Shown here piece after piece: positions 9,986 through 17,113 of a stretch of DNA of 27,163 nucleotides. Source of the stretch: Fimbriimonas sp. (lineage in GTDB: Bacteria; Armatimonadota; Fimbriimonadia; Fimbriimonadales; Fimbriimonadaceae); assembly GCA_030447945.1 (NCBI GenBank), contig JAUJNV010000033.1, positions 1-27,163 of the forward strand, read 5' to 3'. The position numbers were made by a program, and so were the translations under genes. The stretch's first letter is position 1, and each line of letters begins with the position of its first letter. Below the pieces are notes generated by a model. The model made no database searches. It was not told the origin of the DNA and saw only the letters and a program-made list of their open reading frames with translations.

Positions 9986-10848
9986 TACTTCGTTTCCCCC
10001 TGGCGGATCCCGCCTCGCAGCAGCCGGATCAGCTCATCCACCCGTGCTCCGCGCCGGAGCGCGAGGTCCGGGGGCACGAGCCGGGCACGCTTGCTCCTGA
10101 TCGCGTTAACCGTGCGAAATCGGGGGTCGGAGACGATGGCGGTCGCGCCCGTCCCGGACTTTTCCTCCGCGACCAACAGCACGTCGGGGTTAAGCGCCAT
10201 GAGGGTCCCAAGTTCAATGGCACGAACCGGTCGGCATCCGGACCCACTGATCGCCGCCCGCCGCGCGGACCACGTCGGCGAGGAAGGAGCGCGTGCCGAG
10301 GATCATATGGCCGAGCCGTGCCCCGGAAGGAGGAACACGACCTTCGGCTTGCGACCCGTCGGGTCCGACTGCGACATAGTGCGCTCGTCGACGATCTTGT
10401 CGATGTAGTTCGACACCGACGTTTCTTGCAGCAGAAGCCCGCCCAGTTCGGCGAGCTCGTCCAAGAAGCCGTCGAGGGTGTTCGCCGTAAAGGCGAACGT
10501 GTCCCCCGTGCCCTTGATCTTGGCGACGTCGCTCTCGCTGTAGAGCAGCGCGTCGTACAGCACGAGGTCCGGCTGCATCTTGGCGATCTTCTCGTATTCC
10601 GGCTTGACGGAAGCCACCACGGGCACCTGCCGGACGGGCGGCGGATAATCGCACGCCGCGGTCCGGCCCTTGAGCATCTCACCGGAGGCGAACCGGGCTA
10701 CGACCTCGGTCGTGCTCGACCAGGCTGACGACACTCGTGTTACACCTTCTCCGGCCTGGGAGCCGAGATCGTAACCGCTTCATCCTTCCGGCAGCCGGCC
10801 ATCGCGAAGGCGAGCAGAAGCAAACGAGCGCGGGAGAGCCCGACGCAT
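9985..10848 (-). CDS. ABC-type substrate-binding lipoprotein, cobalamin/ferric-siderophore (BtuF/TroA-like) class (frameshifted)
   Basis: A periplasmic or membrane-tethered binding protein of the class that delivers vitamin B12, haem or siderophore iron. The N-terminus has a lipobox (LLLLAFAMAGC). Then comes the family start STTEVVARFASGEML, ACDYPPPVRQVPVV for the ligand cleft, and IAKMQPDLVLYDALLYSESD. The middle helix DTLDGFLDELAELGGLLL follows, and the second lobe reads KPKVVFLLPGHGSAI, FLADVVRAAGGDQW, LNPDVLLVAEEKSG and VPPDLALRRGARVDELIRLL. Several indels break the frame; the ATG at 10846-10848 is only a best guess for the start. No permease or ATPase lies nearby. The gene heads the run of five minus-strand genes and overlaps MTA phosphorylase by one base. 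I saw no cobalamin riboswitch box upstream. Confidence 0.78.
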
Positions 10849-11012
10849 AAGGAGATTGTGGCGCATCGGAGGCACGGGCATCGAGCCCCGCGCCCGGGGA
10901 GTAACGTTAGGATGCGCGCCTGTTCAAGCGCCGACGCACGCCGTCGTTCCCGAGGGGCCGGCGTCAGGGCTAGAAGGCCGGACGGCTTGGGGCAAATTAG
11001 AAGGGTCCGCGC

Positions 11013-11083
11013 AGGGGTGCAGCTCAGTTGGTGAGCAATGGTTCCAAAACCAGGGGTCGCGGGTTCGAATCCTGTCGCCCCTG
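11013..11083 (+). tRNA. trnW: tRNA-Trp (anticodon CCA at 11044-11046)
   Basis: The acceptor arms AGGGGTG and CGCCCCT pair (one G-T), the D arm is GCTCAGTTGGTGAGC, the T arm CGGGTTCGAATCCTG, and the anticodon loop contains TTCCAAAA between TGGT and ACCA. Discriminator G fits bacterial tRNA-Trp. The gene is 71 bases without the CCA tail, two fewer than usual: one base seems missing from the D loop and one from the anticodon loop. Because tRNAs tolerate no such loss, this points to indel errors in the sequence. The following bases GCAC only partly encode CCA. Confidence 0.9.
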
Positions 11084-11457
11084 CACGGCGACCCCGGGGC
11101 GCCCAGCCGCTCCCCGGGAGATCCCCCGCCCCTCGTCGAGCTGACCTTCGGCGCCTATGTTCGCACCGACAGGTCCGTTCGGATCGCGGGTCTGCTCGCC
11201 CGGCCTCGTGGCCCATACGTGGAGTGTAAGCGCACAAGCCTAAGAGCATGTGGAGCCAGCCCCTCCCCTTGCCCGGATGGTTCGTGCCGGAGGGGGAGGG
11301 CAGGGTGGGGGTTCCGGAAAGTCTCTCTTTCTACCCAGGCTCGGCTCAGCGAAGCCACCGCACGAACCTCCACCCCTGTTCTCCCCCTTCCCGCGCAAGA
11401 ACCATCGCGGCAAGGGAAGGAGGTCAGAGATTTTTTTGGCGATCTTCTTCGAGGCTC
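11084..11457. other. Gene-free stretch after tRNA-Trp
   Basis: I see no supported gene here. Open frames crossing the tRNA are shadows of it. The stretch 11260-11423 is occupied by the large inverted repeat described separately; 11090-11250 is GC-rich with no recognisable motif. Confidence 0.55.
11260..11423. repeat. Large imperfect inverted repeat (two arms of about 55 bases), plus T-run
   Basis: The arm 11260-11313 (starting CCCCTCCCCTTGCCCGG, ending GGGTGGGGGTT) is nearly the reverse complement of 11365-11423 (starting AACCTCCACCCCTG, ending AAGGGAAGGAGG). Each arm can also fold alone: CCCTCCCC pairs with GGGGAGGG in the first, and CTCCCCCTTCCC with GGGAAGGAG in the second. The middle holds a small hairpin, GGCT..AGCC. 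A run of seven T (11431-11437) follows on the plus strand, so the right part could be a terminator for the tRNA transcript. The nested-hairpin layout also resembles a MITE-like element. Confidence 0.65.
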
Positions 11458-11801
11458 TCAATTTGCCAAACCCTTCGCAGACGCACTAGTAGTGGCGTCC
11501 CCCTGTCTCTTGGGATGGGAAAGTGCCGGGAGGATGCCACCCGCGGTGAGGATCACCCGCGCCAGGCTCACCTTCGCGAACAGGTAGTACTCACCGTGGC
11601 CAGCCGTGAGGCTTACCTTTCCGAAGAAGAAAACCGTGGTGCCGATGCCAGATGTGCCGTCGGACATAACAGAGTTGCTCGTTTGGCTTGCCAGGTGGAC
11701 GGTTTGCCTGTCCTCAGGATGTCCTGGCCGGTCGCCAAGACAAGAAGAATATTAGCTCGCGCGGTTTTGAAATCCGGGTGGTCTGCCCTTGCGGCCTCCA
11801 T
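11458..11801 (-). pseudogene. Unrecognised ORF remnant at the island edge
   Basis: Two overlapping minus-strand frames join into something protein-like. One gives DFKTARANILLVLATGQDIL; the next gives SDGTSGIGTTVFFFGKVSL, then GHGEYYLFAKVSLARVILT. The join near 11660 looks like an indel. The beta-rich, glycine-containing pattern resembles a secreted or phage-like surface protein, but I recognise no family. The 240 bases upstream (11802-12038) hold only short, non-matching frames. It could be the far end of the RHS island or a decayed gene. Confidence 0.3.
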
Positions 11802-12038
11802 CCACGGCAGTTAAAACCCGGATGCCGAAGACCGACCTCTGCCAGCGGATGATTCGCATTTGGATCGTGTACTAGTTCCGCGCCCCCAACTATAAAATGG
11901 AAGATATTGAGGAAGACTTCTCATAGAAGTGGAACGCCTTTGCGCTGCAGCCGATCAAGCGCGCTCGATTACCTCAAAGCACTACCACCCGATGGACGAG
12001 AACCCGGATGCCGGAGCAGAACAAGAACACTTTAAATC

Positions 12039-12376
12039 TCACTCCTGGTGCTCGACGTCATAGCTTCTTCTCACGCCTTCGTCAAAGAAAACATAGTAAA
12101 TACCGTATTTTCCAAGATATAAATAGCATTTTCGCAAAGCCTCGATCTACTTGGTTTTGTATACCCTGGCAGCTATCACGGCGGCGAGGTAAATCTACGA
12201 GACGGGGACCCCCCAGGTGGGCCACAACACCGTTTCCGTCATCCCTTGCACTTGATAGTACTTCGGTGGTTTCCACGGTCTGAGAACCACCAGCACACTT
12301 CCCCTGATCATTACTACAACAGCAATCACCACGAGGAGAGCGCGAATTGCTCTGAGCCTCTTAGCTCACCGATCAT
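12039..12376 (-). CDS. Small membrane-anchored protein downstream of an RHS cassette (frameshifted)
   Basis: Reading the minus strand over two indels gives a basic start, a strong transmembrane helix (RAIRALLVVIAVVVMI), then LRPWKPPKYYQVQGMTE, WPTWGVPV, DLPRRRDSCQGIQNQ and a conserved-looking end FAKCYLYLGKYGIYYVFFD..VRRSYDVEHQE. This is about 110 residues with one helix and a tyrosine-rich C-terminal domain; I know no family for it. It starts 28 bases after the end of the RHS cassette at 12404-13162 and lies in a patch visibly poorer in GC than its surroundings, as is common for exchangeable tail/partner genes. A role as immunity or partner protein is inference from position only. Confidence 0.4.
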
Positions 12377-12403
12377 CTTTTTTCTAGTGGCGTCGCAAAC
12401 GCT

Positions 12404-13162
12404 TCACAGCAACAAGTGCGGGACTTGAGAGGTGGATGAAAATAGCGACATGACAATGATTGATGACGCCGTATAGCGCACCGCACGCAACGCCCGTAAG
12501 ATTATTATCGACATCCCGCCAATTGACGTCGTTGTCATCTCCGCAGGCTTTGTATCCACTGGAGCACCGCCTCCTGAAAAGCGCAAGGAGTCCGCAAAGC
12601 GCGCTACCGGCGGTGATAAGGCGTTATCTACACAATGATCTAGATGGTCCTTACCAGTTAGCACGCGATATTTGCTGAATAGCCGCAACAGATTAGGCAA
12701 GCTGCTGGCGAGAGCTGTGAACCAAGACAGGCATCTGCCTGAGGGGTCGTTTAATTGTATGGGCATGTTGAATACATACCGATAGTGCTCCTTGGCAACA
12801 GCGGATCCACGGTGAGCCATCTTCAGACGTTGGCCGGTAGAACCGGGCCCTCACGCAGAACAGCTTGTCCAGCAGGTCCTTTTGGAAGTACCCGAGGGTG
12901 CCCACGGCTGCGAAGGGCGTGGCACCGCTCCCGGTGCGGCTGCAACTTCTCCGCACGGCCAACACCCCAGGCGGGCCGGTGAGGGCGCTGGTGGAGCCGA
13001 CGAGGGCACCGGTGGAGCCGAGGGTGCCGGGCACGTAGTCCCGCTCCGTGCCTCCCCGGTTCTCGTGGACGATCTGCCCTCCGAAGCTCGTACACCGCCG
13101 CCATCGCCATGATCTAACGCACCTCCCAGATAGTCGCTGCCGTCCCACACGAGGTCGTCACC
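12404..13162 (-). CDS. RHS cassette C: RHS-associated core plus variable tail (frameshifted)
   Basis: The cassette begins at VWDGSDYLG and reads MAMAAVYTSFGGQIVHENRG, DYVPGTLGSTGALVGST, a PYGEVAA-like part recovered over frames, PFAAVGTLGYFQKDLLDKLF, VRARFYRP, then YVFNMPIQLNDPSG. These are the blocks of the RHS repeat-associated core that closes the RHS shell and marks the start of the variable tail. The tail follows the DPSG. In one frame it reads CLSWFTALASSLPNLLRLFS, in another DACLGSQLSPAACLICCGYS, with the C-x2-CC spacing also seen in cassette A, so the true frame is doubtful. There is no upstream YD-repeat shell: the cassette is displaced. A TAG at 13114-13116 precedes an ATG at 13108-13110, as in cassette A. 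Confidence 0.7.
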
Positions 13163-13164
13163 TG

Positions 13165-13644
13165 TCAGGCACCTACACCGATTGCAGCGCAAAGACTTTG
13201 CCGGCGCGCCGCTGCTGGCCAGGCGGCTCCATTCCTTCTCGTACCGCTTGCCGAGCGGGCTCCGGGACGATTCTCAGGGGAAGCACGAAATATCTTCTTG
13301 ATCGCATCGTCCGTCTGAGGACCCTGGCCAGTACATTTCATCCGCCTGGCGGCCTTGGCATCTGGGACGTACCCACCAACCCCGCAAAAGCCACTGAAAT
13401 ACCAGGTCCACGGTCTATCGGGTGTGCCGTCAGTGCCTTCACTAACATCGACTCTGTTGAAGCCGTTTCCAGGCTGCGGCTCGCTGTCCATACCGCCCAT
13501 GCCTCGGCGGAGAGCGTCAGGGCTAAAAAAGAGGCTCAGGCACGCCAGCATCAAGCCGACCATCGGGAGAAGCGCCTGAAGACGTTCTCCTTCTCGTAAA
13601 GGAAGCACGCCAAAATAGTTAAGAACGTCCTGAGCCACAACCAC
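13165..13644 (-). CDS. Unknown small membrane protein between RHS cassettes
   Basis: A single minus-strand frame of 159 residues. It begins VVAQDVLNYFGVLPLREGER, has one transmembrane helix (LLPMVGLMLACLSLFF) and a soluble part with DRPWTWYFSGFCGVGGYVPD. The last 40 residues (after TDDAIKKIF) are low-complexity and probably out of frame. The end abuts the first conserved block of RHS cassette C, so the two may once have been one operon of tail, partner, next cassette. I recognise no family. Confidence 0.4.
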   Translation of the reverse strand: MVVAQDVLNYFGVLPLREGERLQALLPMVGLMLACLSLFFSPDALRRGMGGMDSEPQPGNGFNRVDVSEGTDGTPDRPWTWYFSGFCGVGGYVPDAKAARRMKCTGQGPQTDDAIKKIFRASPENRPGARSASGTRRNGAAWPAAARRQSLCAAIGVGA

Positions 13645-13894
13645 CGCCGACCAGGCGCCGGTAGCTACGGCTGTTGTCCCGCCGAAGAATTGCCCAAATC
13701 GTCAATGCGGCCTTTTCGTTCTCGTTCCAGCAGTCCCACAGACCCGCGTCCACCAGAAGCATCCCGTGTCGACCTCGGACTCCATGCAGCAACTCCCTCA
13801 ATGCAACTAAGGTGTCGGTTTCGGTGTGGATCGGTGATCGGCGTCCTGGCCGGCCAAGACGACGACACAAGGCACGACGCCACGGGAGCGGCAA
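13619..13894 (-). pseudogene. ORF fragment between RHS cassettes B and C
   Basis: The minus-strand frame contains a protein-like core, VALRELLHGVRGRHGMLLVD, then AGLWDCWNENEKAALTIWAI, flanked by arginine/glycine-rich stretches that look like wrong-frame reading. It may be the N-terminal half of the membrane protein at 13165-13644, joined to it by an indel near 13650. I recognise no family. Confidence 0.3.
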
Positions 13895-14870
13895 AAGGCA
13901 TCCTCATCTTGAGCCGGGTCCATCGCTTTCATCTTCCGGCAGGCAAATCCAATGGGCATGGTCAAGAGTGGATTCGGCGCGCTAGATCTGCCGGAGAAAA
14001 GCCGAAGATGGAGCCGCGAGTTAGCATAACGTGTACGAAGCGTAGCAGTTTGCAGACGCGATCGCGAGGCCAGCAAAACGGCCGCTGCGCAAGCAGCTCC
14101 AAAGAGTCCGCAGCCTACCGCACAAGTGGTACAGCTAGGAGGAATGACGATGCACACGACCCAACAAGCGAATATACAGGCGATCAATGCGGCACCACAC
14201 CCAGCAGGGCAAATGAGACTGTTCTCTCCCGCTCTCTGGGCGCATCGGGCCAGTTCGTCTTCGCAGTCACCAAGACCTGTCCGATCTACCCGCTGATTGG
14301 GCCTGCCTGACATATTGATAAGGACTCTCCTCCGGCCAGAGTGGGTCGACGGTGAGCCACGATCCCACACGTTCGGACGGTAGAATCTGGCCCTCACATA
14401 GAGGAGTCGGTCGAGGATATCTTGAAGTACCCGAGGGTGCCCGCGAACGTGAAGGGCGTCGTGCTCGTCCCCGTGCGGCCGCCACCTCCCCGTACGGCCA
14501 GTACTCCCAGGTGTCGGTGATGTTGCCGGCGGAGTCCACGAGGGCGGCGGTGCTGCCGAGGGTGTCGGGCACATAGTCCGCTCCGTCCCGCCCCGCGGTT
14601 CTCGCGGAAGATCTCGCCTCCGAAGCTCGTGTACACCGTCACCGGCATCGCCATCGCTAACCTCTCCCCCAGGTAGTCGCTGCCGTCCCACACGAAGGTC
14701 GTGACCCCCTGGCCCGGCTCCTGCTTCGTCCGCCTCAGCCCACCGCCGCCGTAGGTGCTCGTGATCACGGTGCCGTCGGGGCTCGTTAGCCTCGTCATCC
14801 GGTTCTCACCGTCGTTGCTATTTGCCGGACATGGAAACCGGCATAGGAAGTCGAGCAAGTACCGCTCCAT
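13807..14870 (-). CDS. RHS cassette B: RHS core with cysteine-rich hydrophobic tail (frameshifted)
   Basis: Starts with a short unrelated peptide, then NDGENRMTRLTSPDGTVI, GLRRTKQEPGQGVTTFVWDG, SDYLGERLAMAMPVTVYTSF, GGEIFRENRG, DYVPDTLGSTAALVDSAG, TDTWEYWPYGEVAA, PFTFAGTLGYFK, YVRARFYRPNV and WLTVDPLWPEESPYQYV. This is a clean RHS-associated core without the YD-repeat shell. The tail (14090-14275) has 11 cysteines in about 60 residues (DCEDELARC, then C-x10-C-x3-C, LIACIFACWVVC, SCTTCAVGCGLFGAAC) in a hydrophobic setting. It may be a disulphide-rich or membrane-inserting effector; no toxin family is recognised. The 3' limit is unsure: the frame runs on to 13807, but the last 90 residues may belong to another gene. 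At least four indels. Confidence 0.72.
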
Positions 14871-14895
14871 GTGCTAGGAATCTGTAAGGATTGCG

Positions 14896-15659
14896 TCACT
14901 TGGGCAGCCCTTCCATGATCTTCACGGCGGGTTCCTTCTTGTCGGGCGCGGGCACGGGTAGCCGCCCGTGTTCACCTTGTACTGGCTGGGCTCCACGACC
15001 ACACGCACGTACCGCCTTCGCGCAACGGACCGGCTCTCCAGCATCAGCTTGCTCCGCCCCTTCCACATCCGCTCCTTGAAAGACCACCCCGCCTGCGGGG
15101 TCAGCTCCGCCTCCGCCGCCTTCGTCGCCACCGGATCGGTAGGAACGTTGTAGTGGTAGTAGGCGATCCCCTTCGTACAGCTCCGACGGCTTGACGAGCG
15201 GCTTCTGGCCCCGCAGGCTTCGCGGCGGTTGCGGCGCTGCGGACTCGTCAGCACCTGAACGGTGGTGCCGGGGTCGCCGGTACGTGCCAGGGCCAAGGGA
15301 GCTCGCTCTTGACGCTGCCCCCGAAAGACGCTCACGCGCACGAACAGCCCCTTTGAAAGAGGGGTGCTCGAAGGTCAGGCCGTGCGTCTTCTTCTGGACC
15401 GACCACCCCCGCCTGCGGGCTCAGCTCCGCCGTTGCGGCCTTCATCGCGGCCTCGGGGTCGTCGGCCAGGTTGTAGTAGTGAATATGGGCCCCCCTTCCG
15501 GTAGGGCTCTCCCGATGCGTTCGGAAACGGCTTCTGGCCGCGCAGGAACGAGAGCGTGATCGAGGGCGCGGGAGGGACGGCTCTTCGCGCATCCCAAAAG
15601 GCTTCGGCACACGAGTCCCGCCACCATAACCGTCGCCCACGCCCTTGGTCTCGCCTCAT
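14896..15659 (-). CDS. Unknown protein with a duplicated domain (frameshifted)
   Basis: Two copies of one domain are seen over several frames. Copy 1 (about 15555-15400) reads LRGQKPFPNAS, IHYYNLADDPEAAMKAATAE, LSPQAGW. Copy 2 (about 15222-15083) reads LRGQKPLVKPSELYEG, YYHYNVPTDPVATKAAEAE, LTPQAGWSF. After copy 2 come KLMLESRSVARRRYVRVVVE, PSQYKVNTGGY and the end PDKKEPAVKIMEGLPK with TGA at 14896. In one frame the N-terminus shows VAGLVCRSLLGCAKS, which could be a lipobox, so it may be a lipoprotein. No family known to me. It lies between RHS cassette B and the lipoprotein gene after cassette A, and may be a partner of one of them. The start at 15659 is uncertain. Confidence 0.5.
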
Positions 15660-15740
15660 GTTAGATCCCTCGCCTCGATACGGGGCAACCAGCCTTCCGC
15701 CGCGTAGCCGCGTGCCTCTCCGTGCCTTGAGGTGCCGGTG

Positions 15741-16120
15741 TCACAGGTTCCTGTTAACTGCCCCAGCGCCAGGGCCGTGGTTGCCCTCCCCCTTCAGCGG
15801 AAGGCGCTGCTTGATGGACTCGCCGTTCTCCACCTGTATCGCCAGCTCTGCGCGACGCAGCCGGTCCTCCTCGATCCAGAACCGGACCCCGTGCCCCGTC
15901 TCCTCGTCGGTGTAGCTCAACAGCTTCATGGGAGTGCCGGAGACGTCGCCACAAATTCCGGGTCCTTGCCGATGACGCTCCTCATCTCAGCCTCGGTCAT
16001 CCCGTACCGCAGCTTAGCGACAACGGCGTTCGCATCGATCTTCACCGTCTTCAAGGACGAGCAGCCCGAGGCGACGACCAAGAGAAGCGGGAGGCGAAGT
16101 TCAGGAGTCGCTGTATCATG
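15741..16120 (-). CDS. SmpA/BamE-like small lipoprotein overlapping RHS cassette A (one frameshift)
   Basis: The start (ATG 16118-16120) overlaps the stop of RHS cassette A by four bases (ATGA), so translation is probably coupled. The N-terminus has a lipobox (LLLVVASGCSS). Then KTVKIDANAVVAKLRYGMTE, AEMRSVIGKDPEF, a shape typical of the SmpA/OmlA fold (G-M-T-x-x-E-V-x-x-x-x-G). Over one indel near 15950 it continues TPMKLLSYTDEETGHGVRFW, IEEDRLRRAELAIQVENGES and ends GPGAGAVNRNL. About 126 residues. Its tight link to an RHS tail suggests a partner or protective protein for that tail; this is inference. Confidence 0.6.
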
Positions 16121-16896
16121 GGGCACCTGAGTGGCATTCGCCAGGCTGCAATAGCTCGTCCGCGTCGTCCTCGCAATTCGGGTCCCCATCAGTAAGGATG
16201 CAGCAGGACATGCACGCCAATAAATCAGCGTAGGCCTCATACAGGCAAATAGTCATGCAAAATGGGTCCCCCACTGCGCACATCGATCGGCGCAGTCAGT
16301 AAATCCCCCTAGATAATCTCGATGGCAGATTTCCACACAGTCCACGGGCTTGGTGCAACCGCAGCTCCCCCGCTCCTCTGGAAACGGAAGTGGAATCGGG
16401 CGTAATCCTCGCGGATCCTACGAGCCCCACCGGCCGCCCTCCGACGTACCCGTAGCCACTCTGCCCGGGCCACAGCGGGTCGACGGTGAGCCACCTTGGA
16501 ACGTTTGGTCGGTAGAGCCTGGCCCTCACGCGCAGCAACCTGTCCAGCACGTCCTTGAAGTAGCCCCAGATCCCCCGAAGGTGAAGGGCGTCGGGCTGGT
16601 GCCGGTCCTCGCGGCGATGTCCCCGTACGGCCGGTACTCCCAGGTGTCGGTGAGCGCCGGTGGAGTCAACCAGCGCGGCGGTGGAGCCGAGGGTGTCGGG
16701 CACGTAGTCCGCTCCGCGACTCCCCGGTTCTCGTGGACGATCCGCCCGTTGAAGCTCGTGTACACCGCCGCCATCGCCATGATCTAACGCACCTCTCCCA
16801 GATAGTCGCTGCCGTCCCACACGGAGTCGTCACGCCCTGCCCCGGCTCCTGCTTCGCGCCTCAGACCGTCGCCCAGTAGGTGTTGGTGATCACACC
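16117..16896 (-). CDS. RHS cassette A: RHS core with twin C-x3-C cysteine-rich tail (frameshifted)
   Basis: Begins with VITNTYW, a GLRR segment, then DGSDYLGEVR and a TAG (16784-16786), then ATG (16778-16780) MAMAAVYTSFNGRIVHENRG. Next come DYVPDTLGSTAALVDSTG, TDTWEYRPYGDIAARTG, TPFTFGG, WGYFKDVLDRLLRVRARLY, RPNV and RWLTVDPLWPGQSGYGYVGG: a full RHS-associated core. The tail from about 16360 reads SCGCTKPVDCVEIC, HRDYLGGFTDCADRC and, after one indel, PFCMTICLYEAYADLLACMS, CCILTDGDPNC. That is about 13 cysteines in 80 residues, with C-x3-C-x10-C-x3-C seen directly. The TGA at 16117-16119 overlaps the lipoprotein start. The tail belongs to no toxin family I know. Confidence 0.75.
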
Positions 16897-17113
16897 AGGG
16901 GTGCCGACGAACGTGAATGCGGTGTCGGTGCTGCCGGTTCTCGTCCTCTCCTCGCCGTACGGCCAGGACGAGAAGGTGTTCGACTTCGTCTGGCTGGCGT
17001 CGAGCAGCACCACGGTGGAGCCGAATGGATCCGGCACGTAGGCCCCGCTGGACTCCCGTCCGGCTCTCGCCGAGGATCTCCCCCTCCGCCACCGTGTCCT
17101 TCGTCACCGGCAT
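16897..17113 (-). pseudogene. Truncated RHS core fused head-to-tail to cassette A
   Basis: ATG 17111-17113 opens MPVTKDTVAEGEILGESR, TGVQRGL, then YVPDPFGSTVVLLDASQTK, WPYGEERTRTGSTDTAF and TFVGT. This is the first half of an RHS core of a slightly different subtype. At about 16896 it stops short of the expected LGYF segment and passes into VITNTYW, which belongs to an earlier position of another RHS core. The order of blocks is therefore core-front, then repeat-end plus complete core, as left by recombination between two RHS copies. The start overlaps the end of the TPR fragment. Confidence 0.65.

Noticed and set aside
9455..10408. Long plus-strand frame of 317 residues opposite MTA phosphorylase and the binding protein
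   Set aside because: Antisense shadow; composition is not protein-like, and the opposite strand carries recognised genes.
10849..11010. Possible cobalamin riboswitch before the BtuF/TroA-like gene
   Set aside because: No GCCACTG-type B12 box or other conserved riboswitch core is visible on the minus strand in this stretch.
11038..11229. Plus-strand frame with VAGSNPVAPA
   Set aside because: This is the matching sense-strand false peptide from the T arm of a tRNA; the rest of the frame is arginine/proline-rich with no protein character.
10740..11249. Open frame on the minus strand over the tRNA, containing RAGATGFEPATPG
   Set aside because: GATGFEPATPG is a well-known false protein made by translating the antisense strand of a tRNA; it coincides with tRNA-Trp here. 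Only its last part, with the lipobox, belongs to the real binding-protein gene.
12008..12283. Plus-strand frame of 91 residues in the low-GC patch
   Set aside because: No recognisable domain and it lies opposite a better-supported membrane protein on the minus strand.
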